64,000 nucleotides of DNA from contig JAGGNK010013558.1 of assembly GCA_017590115.1 (NCBI GenBank), positions 9,227,752 to 9,291,751 on the forward strand. The letters run 5' to 3'. This DNA comes from Montifringilla adamsi. Its lineage: Eukaryota; Chordata; Aves; Passeriformes; Passeridae. Positions 1 through 12,353 of the stretch are shown here, one piece after another. The position numbers were made by a program, and so were the translations under genes. The stretch's first letter is position 1, and every line of letters starts with the position of its first letter. Below the pieces are notes generated by a model that was not told the DNA's origin, made no database searches, and saw only the letters and a program-made list of their open reading frames with translations.

Positions 1-90
1 GCTGGCTGGAGCACCACGTTCCCCCCGCAGCACCAGCGGGTTCCCCAGCTCGGGCTGGCAGCGAGCAGATGATGCACAGCTGGCTCAGGT
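1..90 (+). other. GC-rich left edge, possible short exon
   Basis: The first 75 bases are clearly more GC- and CpG-rich than what follows. A pyrimidine-rich stretch ending in CCCCCCGCAG at position 30 could be a splice acceptor. CTCAG followed by GTTATA at 89/90 could be a weak donor, giving a 59-nt exon at 31-89. One of its three frames is open throughout. It is too short to assign to a family, and its left context lies outside the window. It could equally be the edge of a GC-rich intronic patch. Confidence 0.2.
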
Positions 91-3000
91 TATACTTCCC
101 AAGCAGACTCTTACATCACAGGAAATGCCAACTAACCATCTTAGGGCAGTTGCCTGGACTGCTTTGTACTTGCTGGTACAAATTACAACTAAAGATCTTC
201 ATCTGCCCTTTTTGTGTTTAAGGGAAGACACAAACGCAGGCAAAAATCCAGCCCTGAGATGTGTGTTCCACAAATCATTTTTGCTGTCCCCTCAAAATGC
301 ATTGATGTTCAGGATCTGGGGAAGTGTATACTAAGCTGTCCCTGCCATTCATATCTTACACTAGAGCCAAGAACAAGATACAAAGCTGTTCAGCAAAAGA
401 CACGAATTCATTAAAACTCAGTGAAAGCCTTGCTTGCTCATGCTGCTACGAGTAGTTAGTTCTTGCTGTGTTCTCAAGAATGAAATGGCAAAGCAGGAAA
501 TGCCTGATCAAAGAGTTTTCCACTTCATATTTGGGAAAATGAGTCACTCCACACTGCTGTGGTTCTCATTCCCTCCCAGTGCCACCTGCCATACAAATGT
601 GCACTCAGAGGAGGGCTCAGTGATTGTCATCTGCAGAGCGTTGAAGTGTTACAGAGCCAACTTTTCACTTGTAAGTGAACAGGAAGTTCTTTCCAAAGAC
701 AAACCTTTCTTAAAACGTGCTCCTGGTTCCTTCCCTGTGAATAGAGGCTGACTCTTGGAGCAGCCTTGCCTTTCTGTAGATTTAAAGCTCTGAAAGTTGA
801 CAAGAAGCCTAAAGGATCTGTGTGAGCTATTAGCATAAAGGACACACAGCACACTTGGGAACTTCTGTATTTATTGCTGGTGTTCATTATCAAAAAGAAT
901 AAAATGTTTTAGCAAAATGTGATAAATTAATGCCATATAGAAAACTGCAACAATTGCTGAGTCTGGATTTGGACTACATTAGGAAGAAGATAATTGCTGG
1001 TGTAATTACACACAGCTCCAGACAGTGGTGTGTCTGACCCATGGTCATTTTTATGCCCATACTAAAATGTCAGTAATATCCTGCAATAGAACGTCACCCT
1101 GTTCTCCTCCCCAGATCCTCTCAGCATTGTTACGGCTGATAATGCATCTGCAGTCTGCACATTTTTCTCAGTGTTTGTTTTGGAAATGTTCCATTCTTCA
1201 ACCATCACATAAACTTTGGCTTAAGTGATAGCCTGGACCTGGAAGAGTTTCAGGACACAACAATGGGGGCCGTTTACTGATTTTCAATGCCTGCTGAGAA
1301 TGATGGACTGGTAAGCTGTGGATGATATATGTAAAGCATGTAGCTGTTTGCCAGTATATCCAGTATATATAAAAAAGCAAGTTACTAAAAAGGGGACTCC
1401 AGAGAGACAGCAAGACTGTTCATACTTTTTCCTGCCATAGTCCTGGTGTCTCCTTTATCTTTTTATTGTTTCTGAATTCAGTTAAGTCTATTGTATTGTT
1501 GTAACTGGACCTAATTGTGGCCAATCTGTCATGAATTCTCTGAGATATTTGTGCATCTTTGAGCTTTTTTACTCATTCAAGGCAGTATTTCCTTTGAAAT
1601 TTCAAAATAATTTGTCCTTAGGATAATTTTATTGCATTCATTTCTTTGACATCCACAGGGTCTCACCAAAGAAAGTGTTGGCTCTGTTGTCTTTAGTGTG
1701 TCTCTTAGGGAAATATGAGTCATGGCTTTTAAAACTCCTTTTGTTTCATGATGTTACTTTTAGAATATTGACAAGATGGGCCCAGGTTACCAACTGGGAA
1801 CAAGAAAGGGTGAACCGGTCTCCCTTTACCATTCTTGTGCTTTCAGATTTTGAGCATTTTAGAAAGGTTGGTATGAATCTTCCTTCTCCTCCCTCCCATC
1901 TCTTTTTGGTCCTTAGAAGCTCTTGCAAACACAAGTTTTCAGACAATTTCTCTAGTTTGGGGAGCAGGGATTTGTAGGCAAAAACATTCATGCTTTGATT
2001 TTGCAGAATGAGGTGCAGGGAGATGTGCTTCAGATCATGAGCCACAGTGGAAATTGCAGCCCTGCACAGACCCATGTGGAGTGCTGGAAATAGTGGCTCC
2101 ATTGAGTATGAGGTCAAGTCACACTTGGAAAACACCACAAAATTACAGGGGATCAGTCCAGCACTGCTGCATCAAATAGGAGCTTTGTAGTTTATTCCTA
2201 TAACATGCAGAAGCAGAAGAACCCTGGACCAAAACACTGCTTCTGGTCCCACTTCCATGAAATGTATCACTCAATTGTTGTTATGAGCTGTGAAAAGCTC
2301 AGTAGTCTGAATTTTTGCTATTTGTAGAGTTCAGAGAAAGATGACTCTTTTTGTCAAGGAGCCAGAAGAGTACATGATGTAAATCTGCTGTTCCACTGAT
2401 TTCAGAAGAACCCAACAGGCTTGTGCTGCATCAACAAATCTGATTGGAAATAATCAACAAATTATATTAATCAATTTTACCCCTAAAAAGCCATGGCAGC
2501 ATGAAAACTCGCGGTGAAACCTATGAAAACCATAAGCACGTAGCTTTGAGGGAATGGCTGAGGCTAACTGTGAAAATTAAATCGTTAGAAAGGTGGTAGG
2601 TGGATCTGCTGTGGGTGCTGGAAGTTCACCGGGGCCCTGCTCTTCACTCAGGCCCCTTTTGCACTGAAGGTGCAGTTCTGGGGAACAAGAGGAGCTAGAC
2701 TAGAGGAAAGAGGTTCTTTTCAGGTCAGGAGGGGATTGATTTTCTTTGTAAAGACCTTTTCCTTTCACCGTGCCAAGATCAGTTGCTAATTTAGAAGAAA
2801 TTTCCCTCATTGAAAAGGAGCAAACAGGAGCTCTGTTTCATCTCTAAGTGTGGTGGTGTGCAGGGGCAGCCAGGTGACAAACAGCCTGTGCCTAGGCACC
2901 CCTGTTGATAAAGGCACATGTGGAGCTGAGCCCGTGTTGGAGCTTCAGAGAGCAAATGTTTGCTGCACGTGCTCCTTTAGTCCTGTTATCAGCTTGGTGA

Positions 3001-3130
3001 TGAGCAAGAGAAAAGGAGCTGCTGTGTGGCACAGCTACTAATGCTAACTCGCAGTGTCATTCATGAAGGAAATTTAATCTCGTGTTTGTAATTTGATTCA
3101 GACTTCTCCATTAATCATTTTTTCCTGCGC
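91..3130. other. AT-rich intergenic or intronic sequence
   Basis: I see no gene or recognisable transposon here. Open frames are short (up to 130 codons on the - strand at 1746-2138) and overlap on both strands without family motifs. A stretch beginning after TTTTGCAG at about 2007 is open for 28 codons to a TAG, but it has no partner exon, so I do not call it. Confidence 0.6.
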
Positions 3131-3420
3131 AGACATTGTGTGGCTGCAGGCGCTGGGCCAGGCTTGGGGCAGAGCGGGCGCTGGCAGTGGCTGTGAGGGC
3201 CCAGAGCGGCGCTGAGGCAGCCATTCCCTCAGCCGGGCTGAGCTCTATTCAACAGGCTGATAAAACCAGAAAAACACGGCGCCCTGAGCCTGTGCCAAAC
3301 AGGAATTAGCTCACAGCATTTCCTCAGCCACTGCTCCCTGGGAGAGGCACCAGCACCGGGCAGGGGCCACCCCATCCAGGCAAAGGCCCTGAGGTGGTTC
3401 TGTCAGGGCAGGACAGGTAA
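3131..3420. promoter_or_regulatory. Small CpG-containing GC-rich block
   Basis: About ten CpG dinucleotides fall within roughly 230 bases, in a neighbourhood where CpG is rare. The block begins after a good acceptor-like tract ending in CCTGCGCAG and ends at GGACAG|GTAAAA, a donor-like site. All three + strand frames contain stops, so it is not a coding exon. It could be a small CpG island, an enhancer, or an exon of a non-coding transcript. Confidence 0.3.
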
Positions 3421-6024
3421 AATGGTCATGAAGAAAAGCAGGCTTTGGGTCTCCGTTACTGCAGGCAGCAACAATAGGGGTTGGTTTATCCCTGACCTCA
3501 CATGCACAGTAGCACTGGCACAGGACACATTTCCCTCCACGTGTGGCTGGGGCTGCCAGGGAACTTGCCAGGGTGAAGCAAGTCTGGAGTGGAAATCCAA
3601 GCCAGCTTCACCTGCTGGGAGCTGTGTGCAGCAAGGCCTCCAGCCTGGACGGCTCGACCAGCTTTTGCCCTCTTGGAAGGGACTGACTGAGGAGGGTATA
3701 ATACTACAGCAGTGTGGATTTTCTTTTATTTTAGCAATGAACAAAATTTGTGATGTCTAAAAGTAAAACTGGGGACAAGATGAGTAATTTTTTTAAAGGT
3801 CACTTTTTCTTTTGTTTTTTCCCCAAGAATACCTTTTCACCTTTCTTTATTGGTGAAACACTTTTTACAATCACACAAACCTCTGTTAACAAAATAGTAG
3901 TTAAACTGGCTGAGATAACTGAAATATTATTTTTCTACCTCAAACAAAATGGTGGGTTTTTAAAATTTACCTGCAGTCTCACATTTTTCATAGAAAAAAT
4001 TGCCTAAAATGAAATCTGAAATTGTTTTGAACTGATTACATTTTCTCAGCTTTTCCTTTCTCTTATCTTTGTTTTTTGTTCACATGCTTTCCTCTTTAGT
4101 GACTGTTTCCTTAAATTCACTCCATGTTTGTATCAGGTTTTTGCCTGGAGTTGGCACAGAGCAGGCAGAGCTGGTTGTCTGACCTGCACAGAGACTTTTG
4201 ATGCCACGGGTATTCTTTAATGAGACTTATGTCTGCCCCGTGACCCATCTGTGCTCTGACTGAGCTGCTACAACAGGGCCTGAGGGCAACAATGAAATAG
4301 GCATAGGATGCTAATCCACATCCTCTGCCACCTTTCACCATGTGCATTGCAGATAAAATCCAAACCCAGCTTTTTTCTACCCTGAAATTCAATCAAAACA
4401 GCTATGCTGCTATTGTAGGGTTCTGTTTATGTGTTTTCCTTCCTAACAAGGCAAGAATGGGAGATATATTTGCTTTTAAACTTGTTCTCAGTTTGACACT
4501 TAAAATACTGTTTACTAACTTATGATAAAAGCTGTGGATTTGGTTCTTTCAGGAGGTCTAAATTACTAATGACCAAAAGATACACTAGAGAAATTGCTGT
4601 CATCATCTGCAGTTTTCCTTTTGTTCTTTCAATTTGCAAAATTGTTTTTCAAATTTCTGCCAATGAAAACAATATCAAACTGGCTGAGACACAACTGTGT
4701 GGAGAGCAAAGCCTCTTACAATAGGAAAGGGGAAAAAACATAATAGATGACTGGGCTGCCTTCTTTCATTTTTTGACCTTTAATTGAAAGATTGAAGATA
4801 AGTAGTTCCTGGGAGAAAGCAAAAGGCTGATTCACTTACCCTGTAGCTTTGAGTGGAAAAGCTTCCTGGAAGCCTTACTATATATTATGAATCATCCTCT
4901 TGTCATTCCAAGAAGTTCATAGACAAGTAAAATGTTAGAAATGGATTGGAAGTGGAGTGATGGGCAGTAAGGCCTAAGTGAGAGGTTAAAGGTCTCAAGA
5001 TAATACATTCACGCATCCCCCAGGACATTTTTGTAAAACTGATGTTTCTGACCTCAGGAATCCTTGTCTCCATGTATTAGGATTCACTGCTCTCTTAGAA
5101 TAATGTCATTTTGAAAAGTTCACTTGCTTTATATGAAGTTTTAAAAATGAAGAGTGAGTTTTCTTTCAAGGAAATCAGATGGAGTCATCACTGCTTCATG
5201 CTTATGGGACTGTAGAGCATGTGGGGCTGACTGCCATTTCAAACCCTGTAACATAAATGAAATCAGATATAAAACAGATTTGATCACAGTAAGCACAAAG
5301 GAATCAGTTATTAAATTCTCAAGAGTATCACAGTATACTATAGGTGGAAGAGAATAAGCTTTGGCATTTCAGGAGACAAAATGGAGTAGGAAGAGTAGCA
5401 AATCATCTGCTTGGGATGGGAATCAAGTGTTTCACAGTATGGCAAGAATTCAATTGACTTTGAAAGTACTTGAGCCCCTTATTCTTTTTCAGAACCACAT
5501 CCTCTCAGGATGCTTATTAGGACACCTAATCCTCACTGTTGACTTAAGAGTTTGTTACATATTCTTTCTAAAATGTAGCTTTAAAGATATGGTTTTAATC
5601 AAGGTTGTAACTCAGTGACCATTTCTTAAGCTAACTACCAAAAAATTGTGTGCCAGGAAACCCATGTTCCTGCGTTCACTCCTTTTCTGCTCTCATATGA
5701 GTGCAAACTGGGGAGTGCTGCATGCTCTACAGCTGTTCACTTTTAACCAGAGGTGACAGGATGAACACACCTTTTGCTCTGCTGTAATCTCTTCCCTGTG
5801 ACCAATGTGCAGTGCTTCCAAATCTCTATGTGGACAGTGCCACAAGCCCTAGTACTCTGCAATGAGGTAGGAGGAAGAACTACTCCATTGGCAAAATTAC
5901 CCAGATGTTTTAATGCCTTTCAAAAAATCTTGATATTTAGGACTGGAATAATGGTACAGCTTCATTGGCATGTTCCCAATTTACATGGGAGCTGACACAG
6001 ACTCTGAGATGTTTCTTAGTTTGA
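3421..6024. other. AT-rich sequence without recognised genes
   Basis: I see no exon, RNA gene or transposon that I can name. Frames at 3422-3760 on + and 3403-3744 on - are mirror images over the same moderately GC-rich bases, which is typical of chance openness. Confidence 0.55.
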
Positions 6025-6029
6025 CTGAG
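6025..6029. repeat. Target-site duplication, left copy
   Basis: The five bases CTGAG directly precede the LTR. They are repeated exactly at 6589-6593 directly after it. Five base pairs is the duplication size expected for ERVL-type insertion. Confidence 0.65.
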
Positions 6030-6588
6030 TGTCCTGGTTTCAGCTGGCAGAGAGTTCATTCTGTTCTCAGTAGCTGGTACAGTGCTATGTTTGGGATGCA
6101 GTTTGTGGACAATGTTGATGTTTTGCTGGGCAGAATTTACTCTGAGCCCTGGATGTTCTGGTGTCTCATGCTCTGCCCATGTGGGGCTGTGCAATAAATG
6201 GGGAGGGAGCACAGCCAGGACAGCTGACCCAAAGTGGCCAAGAGGACATTCCATGCTGGGAACGTAAACTGGGAGGAGCTGGCCAGGAGCGGCTGATGGC
6301 AGCTTGGCAATGGGATGGGCATTGGAGAGCAACTATTGTCCATCACTTCTTTTTCTTGGGGCTTATTTTCTCCCTCTCAATTAAAGTTATTGTTATTGTT
6401 ATTTTAGGATTATTTATTAGTATTGTTAGGGTTATTGTATTTTACTTTGTTTCAATTATTAAACTGTTCTTACCTCAACCTTTCAGTTCTTTTTCTTAGC
6501 TCCTCTTGTTCTGTCCCCCACCCCACTGCAGGGGGGAACCAGATAGTGGCTGTGGTACTTCATTGCCATGTAGGGCTAAACCACAACC
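6030..6588 (+). mobile_element. Solo LTR of an avian ERVL-type endogenous retrovirus
   Basis: This 559-bp element begins with TGTCCTGGTTTCAGCTGG, the 5' end of a family of avian retroviral LTRs known to me. It ends with GGGCTAAACCACAAC, a slightly diverged form of that family's 3' end. Internal landmarks of the family are in order: a block around 6218 reading ACAGCTGACCC, an AT-rich block of TTATTG repeats near 6385-6440, a polyadenylation-like ATTAAA near 6461, and the C-rich and G-rich stretch CCCCACCCCACTGCAGGGG near 6515-6535. A second AATAAA lies at 6193-6198. No gag, pol or env sequence lies on either side, and the 5-bp direct repeat abuts both ends. It is therefore a solo LTR left by recombination between the two LTRs of a provirus. 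Many substitutions relative to the consensus I remember suggest an old, inactive copy. The subfamily is not determined. Confidence 0.85.
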
Positions 6589-6593
6589 CTGAG
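6589..6593. repeat. Target-site duplication, right copy
   Basis: CTGAG directly follows the LTR and matches the five bases in front of it exactly. Confidence 0.65.
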
Positions 6594-7309
6594 CAGCAGC
6601 ATTTAAAATTATTGCAGCTTGGATTTGAAATAAACACTTCACTGGGGTGAATACAGTGGGGAAGAATGAATGCTTTTTCTGCTGATATTGTTTAGCTGGA
6701 GACAGCTTTCTGCAAGACTGGATTACCAGGGCAAGAGTGCATTGATTTACATCCTGAGGGTTATCTTTCTAGTGAGAAAAGGCACAACAGTGTGTGTGTC
6801 TGTTTTTATAACTGTAGATTTTGAGGAGAAATATATGCTAAAATAAAACAAGGGTGAGGAGGACTGGTACTGTGTGGATTTCTAAATAGTGAACTTTAAT
6901 ACTGGAGAAGAGAGGGTTTTATATTCTGGTTGACTTTTCAGTGCTCCTGCTCACATGCTGACATGCATCACAATAATGTATTTTCACCCTTGCATTTTGC
7001 TTTAGCTATTGACTCATTGACTTGTTTGTTGATAGAAGACAGACAGCTGAACGAATCCCAGGAGGGGGTGGCCAGATTTTTGATTACTAATGGTGCAGTA
7101 CCTCAGACCCCTCTACAAGGAATGACATTTGATTTGATTTGTATAGTGAAGAGTTAATATTATATTATCTAAAGTGCTTTTTGGGATTGATTTATATACT
7201 CGTACTTTCACATTAATTGGGAAGTATCTATTGTTATCTCTCTAAAGGTCAGCTTCTCCTCTGCTTACTCACACGAGTAATGTAATTGATGGCACTGCAT
7301 CTGCTCAGG

Positions 7310-7382
7310 AGAATAAGGAGATCCTGATCTCCTTATTCTTCCATGTTCTTCTTATTGTTCCATGATCTTCTTATTTTCCATG
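7310..7382. repeat. Hairpin joined to a three-unit imperfect tandem repeat
   Basis: Two 14-base arms (7310-7323 and 7326-7339) are perfect inverted repeats separated by only two bases. The right arm is the start of the first of three imperfect units of 18-20 bases, each ending in CCATG: 7326-7345, 7346-7364 and 7365-7382. So the same T-rich unit appears three times forward and once inverted. Confidence 0.75.
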
Positions 7383-9312
7383 TTGCATGGAAATAGCTCC
7401 ACTACGTCTGACTGTGGGTGCTGAAGAATACTATAACTTCAGAGAAATACACCTTATCTCTTACACATCTCAGCATAGTTTTCTTTCTTATTTTGTCTGA
7501 CTAGAATACCATTAAGAATAAATTTGAGCTCTTTTACAAATAGTTTTCAAATTTACTTGTAAGAAGATAATCCTGGACAGGCTCAAATCCTTTACCAAAT
7601 GTTCTGTTCTGGTTATCATCTGCTTAGAGCAGGGCTGGGAAAGCATTTACTTGGGAGTTATTCCAGCTCTGGATTCTTCCTTTGCTGTGCCAGTTGTACC
7701 ATCACAGTAAAGTAACTCGGAAATGGCATTTCTACATCAGCATTATTCATGTTTTGTTGTTCAATAGAGAAGGAAAATTAAGCTAGGAGTTTTAAAAGTA
7801 CATATATAAAGAAGGATGTAAAAGTATTGCTTATTAGATCTTATGTTAGGTCTTTCCCTGTAGCCACACTTCCAAAAATCATCCTATAATTCTGCCTCCG
7901 TGTCGTTCTTGTGAAGTGAGTGATGACCATATGCTTCTTTTTGTTCAATTATTTTTGACAGTGTTTATTTCTGACACATTAACCAATGCTTTTAGTCACA
8001 ATTATCTCAAAGGACTTGGAATTAACATTTTAATAAGATATAATCTGCTTCCATTCATAACTTTTGGCTTTTAAATTATAACACATGCAATACTTTAGTG
8101 CTGAATCATTTGAGGGATTCTACAAAATGTAGAGATAATTGAAATGAGGATTTAAACTTGGATTATTGAAAGGAGGATTAAATTCAATCTGTGAACAGCT
8201 TGAAATGTTTTATGTTAATACAATCACAAAACTTCTGTCAGATTTAGATTGTAGAGACCACAGCTCATTCAGAAGGAAGAAATAGATACTTTTTCCTCTA
8301 CATTTGAAATATATTTAAACTGTAAAGGGGGAAAAGTAGACTATTCACAAATGTGGAACTAGGAAAACAATGTTTAGAGGTTTAGGAACTCATGTACCCA
8401 TCAACAGAGTTTCTTCAATTACAGAAAAATAAGGCTAAGAAGTACCTTGATACATCTTTTAGTTCATTTTTGTGCTTCAAAGCAGGATGTGCAGCATACA
8501 CAGAATTCTGTCAGTCCTAGCAGACATTTATCTATCTAACTTCATGCTCTGGATTTCCAAAAGTAAGGCCCCTATGGTCCCCCCAGACAAGTTATTTACA
8601 AGCTTTGTTATCTTTCATAGCAAGGAAAAAACCTCCTCCTTTCCATAATTACCCACAATTATACACCCTGTTTATCTGCACCCAAACTTTGTTTTGTGTT
8701 CTTCAAGACTGTTCTTAGTGTCAAACACCCTCTCCCCTCATCATTTCTGTCTGTGGGTTTGCCCTCCCAAACTCCCTGTTGTAGGTTATGTTACCTGTGT
8801 GGATTTCTGGTATAATCCAGGTAGCAGATGCTTTTTAATTTTTTTGCTGCATGATACAGTTCACTCATGCTCACTTTGTAATCTGTTATCTCATGTTTTT
8901 GCTCTCCTCAGACCTGCATTTCTCCCTCTATTTCTCCGTAAGCAAGAACAAGTCCTTATCTTTGCCTTAATTAGTTTTATCTTCTTTTTTTTTTTTTCCA
9001 CACCAGTGCTTCAGTTAGGCAAAATTATTTTGATTTCCATTCCTGTTCTCTAGCATACCTGCAGGCCTTCCTGCTTAGGAGTCATGTGCATCAGAAAGCA
9101 TTTCTCCCTGAAAAATCCTTGAATAGAGCCAGACCCATGATAGAGCTCAGCTTCTTCCCTTCTTCCTGTGGCTGAAGGAAATAGACAATATTTTGAAACA
9201 ATTATTCTTGAAAAATCCATGTCATCTGTTACCTACCTTATTGTTATCTTTCAGGTGCTTGTAAATAATTTTATTAATTCTTTTTTTTTTATTCCCCCAG
9301 GAGCTGGAGTTA

Positions 9313-9332
9313 AGCTATCTATCTATCTATCC
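9313..9332. repeat. (CTAT)n microsatellite
   Basis: Four to five tandem CTAT units are visible directly in the sequence. Confidence 0.8.
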
Positions 9333-12250
9333 AATAAAATTTTCAAGCTACTCTTTCCATCTATTTCTGTATTAGGACTGGATTTATCATTCTAGTAAAC
9401 CCTTCTCTCTCCAAGTTCCCATAATCACTTCTGAGATTTTTTCAGCTTGTTCTCTGCATATTTTATGATGAAAATCATCAGGTCTAGACTTTTTGAATCA
9501 CCTTAGTTATCTAAATATTCTCTAACCTTTTAAGTTCTCCTTTTTCTCTGAGATCTTATCCTTTTTTGGCACTTAAGACACTTGACTTCTACTTGTGGTT
9601 GACTTACCCTGTCAGTTCAGGAGGTGCAGACCCCTCTGCCAGGTCCCTGAATATTTCCCTCACGCAGTTTTGCTACAGCAGAACTGGGAAGGTTCTAAGG
9701 ATTCTGCAGCAGAAGTTTCCTGTGCCCCACCCCAGTGCTCTGAGGACTCTGAGAGCTGCAGAGCAGGAAGTGTCTGTGCTCCAGGGCAGCTCTGTGGATC
9801 TGCCAGGCCTGAAGTGACAGGCTTAGCCCACGCACTGGTGCCACCACAGCTCGGGGACAGCACTGGGGACAAGCCTTCCCTGAAGGGCTGCTCTACTTCT
9901 ACAGGCAATGCAGTCCTGGCAATTCTGTTTTCTTTGAGGGACTTCCACATACCTCAGTATGAAAGCAGAATTTTTAACTTAGTTATGTTGCATTCTTGCA
10001 GTTTCTTCCTGTAACACACCTTGCTAACTTGTGAACTGTGTATTCATCACAGAATCATGGCTAGTGGAAACATGGAGAGGCATGCTAACCGTGCAGGGAC
10101 AGAAGTAAAACTTGAAGTGCTTCTGACTGATTTTTGCCTTATCTGTTCTTAAAAACTCTGCAACCCTCCTAAGTAGTTCTTTCAGTGTCCTGGTAGCTGG
10201 GAAGGGTTTGCTTGTGTGCTCTAAATAATTCTTGTTGCATTGTAAGCTGTTTATTTTCTGTCCTGTCCTGTCCTAGTGGAAAAGCTGAGAAGTTTATTAT
10301 CTTTCTCTCTGTGGAAATTGTGAAAGTAGTGGTAGATTGCTGTCTTATGTCCAGGCAAGGTGTTCTTCAATATTTACACCATTTCCCTTGAAATGTGTTT
10401 TAAACATGTTTGGGACAGAGAATAGCTTGTTCAATTTTGGAGCTGACAGAATGTGAAATCATCTATTGATTCTGTTATTAACCTAAAATATGTTTGATCA
10501 GCTTTTCTCGCTTTTCACTGCACAATCCTCCATAATGCTACACTTTATTTTTTATTACGTTTTGATATTGTCACAGGTACAAGTTTAAACAGGATAAAAA
10601 CAGAACCTATGGAAGAATCAAATATCAAAGCAAATATTTGATTTTTGTGTAGTTTCCAGAATACAAAAGTATTCCCCAGTGGAGCAGACACAATTCTTTG
10701 GAATTAATGGGGATACATAGAGTTATCATGAGTCTGAGCAGGCTTTTCACTGCAGTATTGGTTCTGCATGTGCAGCAGTCACAAATCTCCTGCCCATAAT
10801 ATTCAGGAAAAATATAGAGCATATTTAGGACACATACATGTGGTTCTATGTTAATGTTGTCATAATAGAACATAAACTGACACTTTTATATTCATAAGGG
10901 TTACCAGATTTCTGTTTGCAAGATTAATCAAGCAAACATATAGTCACAAACCAATTTGTAGAGCATCAGCATTGCAGGATTCTCCAGAATGTGGGGTAGA
11001 TAAACAGTTTCATGTTTAACAAGACACATATGCAAGCTTCAAGCTGTGACTGCAACCCACAAGGTCAACCAAAAGAAGGAAATATTGGGATAAACAGAAT
11101 TACATCTCAAAATTTATAGATTGATGGAGTGACAGGAAGAATAATAGCTAACAAGAACATAATTCAGCAGAAACCAGGATCAACAATTTTTTTATCAAAG
11201 ATCAGATACTGATCCTTCACCCAGCAAAGGGTAAAACCTGAGGCTAGAGGGCTCAGCCAGGGGAGCTGATATTTGCATATGGTTTCATCTTCCCACAGTT
11301 ATAAATCTGAGCACTCTCAGTGGTACCAATGCCTTGCAGAAAACTGTGCCTCTGAGAAAGAAAGAGGAGGAACAGACAACAAAGGAGATGATGGTGGAAC
11401 AGGCTCCATCAGCATCAGATTTGCAAAGCTGTTGCATTTCACCTAGCATGAATTCTGTATTGAGGCTAAATTCACTCTGAGAGTAAGTTCCTTCTCTCCC
11501 AAAAGGCAGAGTGGACACTTATTTTGTGTTTGTATAATATCTATGAAAGTTGAGATTCTATTATATTTGACTTTTCCTAACTGCATGACAAGCTGGATGT
11601 AGCACTGCACGCCTGTGCAGAGCACCTTGTCAGGTCCTGCCTAGGCACAGTCCCTGAGGTGGCTTCTAATAAAAATCCATAACTCTCTGTATCAAATGCT
11701 GTGTGAAGTCACACACATTCCAGCATGTTAAGGCTTAGCAGTAATATTGGAATTAAAAATGAAAGGTATAAAAAAATGTAGTTCTTGTTATAATTAGAGT
11801 GAAACTGGAGCTTACTTAAACACTTTTGTCTAGTGTCACCATTTGACTTTCTGCAAGATATATGTCTTTATGGAGTGAATAGAATATCTATACTTCTCAG
11901 TATACTAAAATACTGAGTTTTCTTTCCTGTTGTTTTTTTTTTCTCTAAGTATTATCAATCAGACTACAAGATGTGATCAGAGGTTGCTGTTAGTACATAG
12001 CATCTCAAGCAGATGCAAAAGGTGGCACAAAAGATCTCAGCAATAACTATCACATGTAAACTCTGCTGGGCCTCCGCAGCAGGAGAAACTTGTAAGATCC
12101 TTTTTGTAGTACTGTGCATATAAGAGCATCCCCAAAAACTTGCTCATGGAAGAAGATCTTTGTGGGGAAAAGGACATAGCCATTGGCATACTTGAGATAA
12201 TTGAAATCAATGACCAAATGCTTGTTAAAAGTTAGTTATTAATATTTATG

Positions 12251-12353
12251 CTGAGATTTTCAAAGGAGCCTAAGGGAAATGTATGCTCCTGACTCATTGA
12301 AATTCACCAGGAGCTGAGTGCCTAACTCCCTTAGGTCTTGCTGAAAATCCCAG
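12251..12353. repeat. Ancient palindromic interspersed repeat (MITE-like)
   Basis: The ends form an imperfect inverted repeat: 20 of 27 positions match between 12251-12277 and the reverse complement of 12327-12353. A nested perfect 7-base pair lies inside (GCTCCTG at 12285-12291 and CAGGAGC at 12308-12314). The wording, with TTTCAAAGGAGCCTAAGG on the left and CTAACTCCCTTAGG on the right, resembles a palindromic repeat that I know as common in turtle and crocodilian genomes. I infer an old non-autonomous DNA-transposon-like relic predating birds. The family name is not assigned. Confidence 0.6.

Larger units (their letters stand above)
6594..12250. other. AT-rich sequence with small repeats only
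   Basis: No gene is recognised. It holds a hairpin and short tandem repeat at 7310-7382, a (CTAT)n run at about 9315-9332, and three GTCCT units near 10261. A splice-bounded stretch at 11299-11482 (TCCCACAG before, GTAAGT after) has stops in all three frames, so at most it would be a non-coding exon. An AATAAA follows near 11669. Confidence 0.55.

Noticed and set aside
7326..7382. CRISPR-like repeats
   Set aside because: Only three imperfect contiguous units without spacers, in a vertebrate genome; a minisatellite explains them.
10046..10075. CR1-like start (CACAGAATCATGG)
   Set aside because: Similarity ends after about a dozen bases, so it is not distinguishable from chance.
11299..11482. 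Segment with good acceptor and GTAAGT donor
   Set aside because: All three frames contain stops before the donor. It could only be a non-coding exon, and nothing else supports it.
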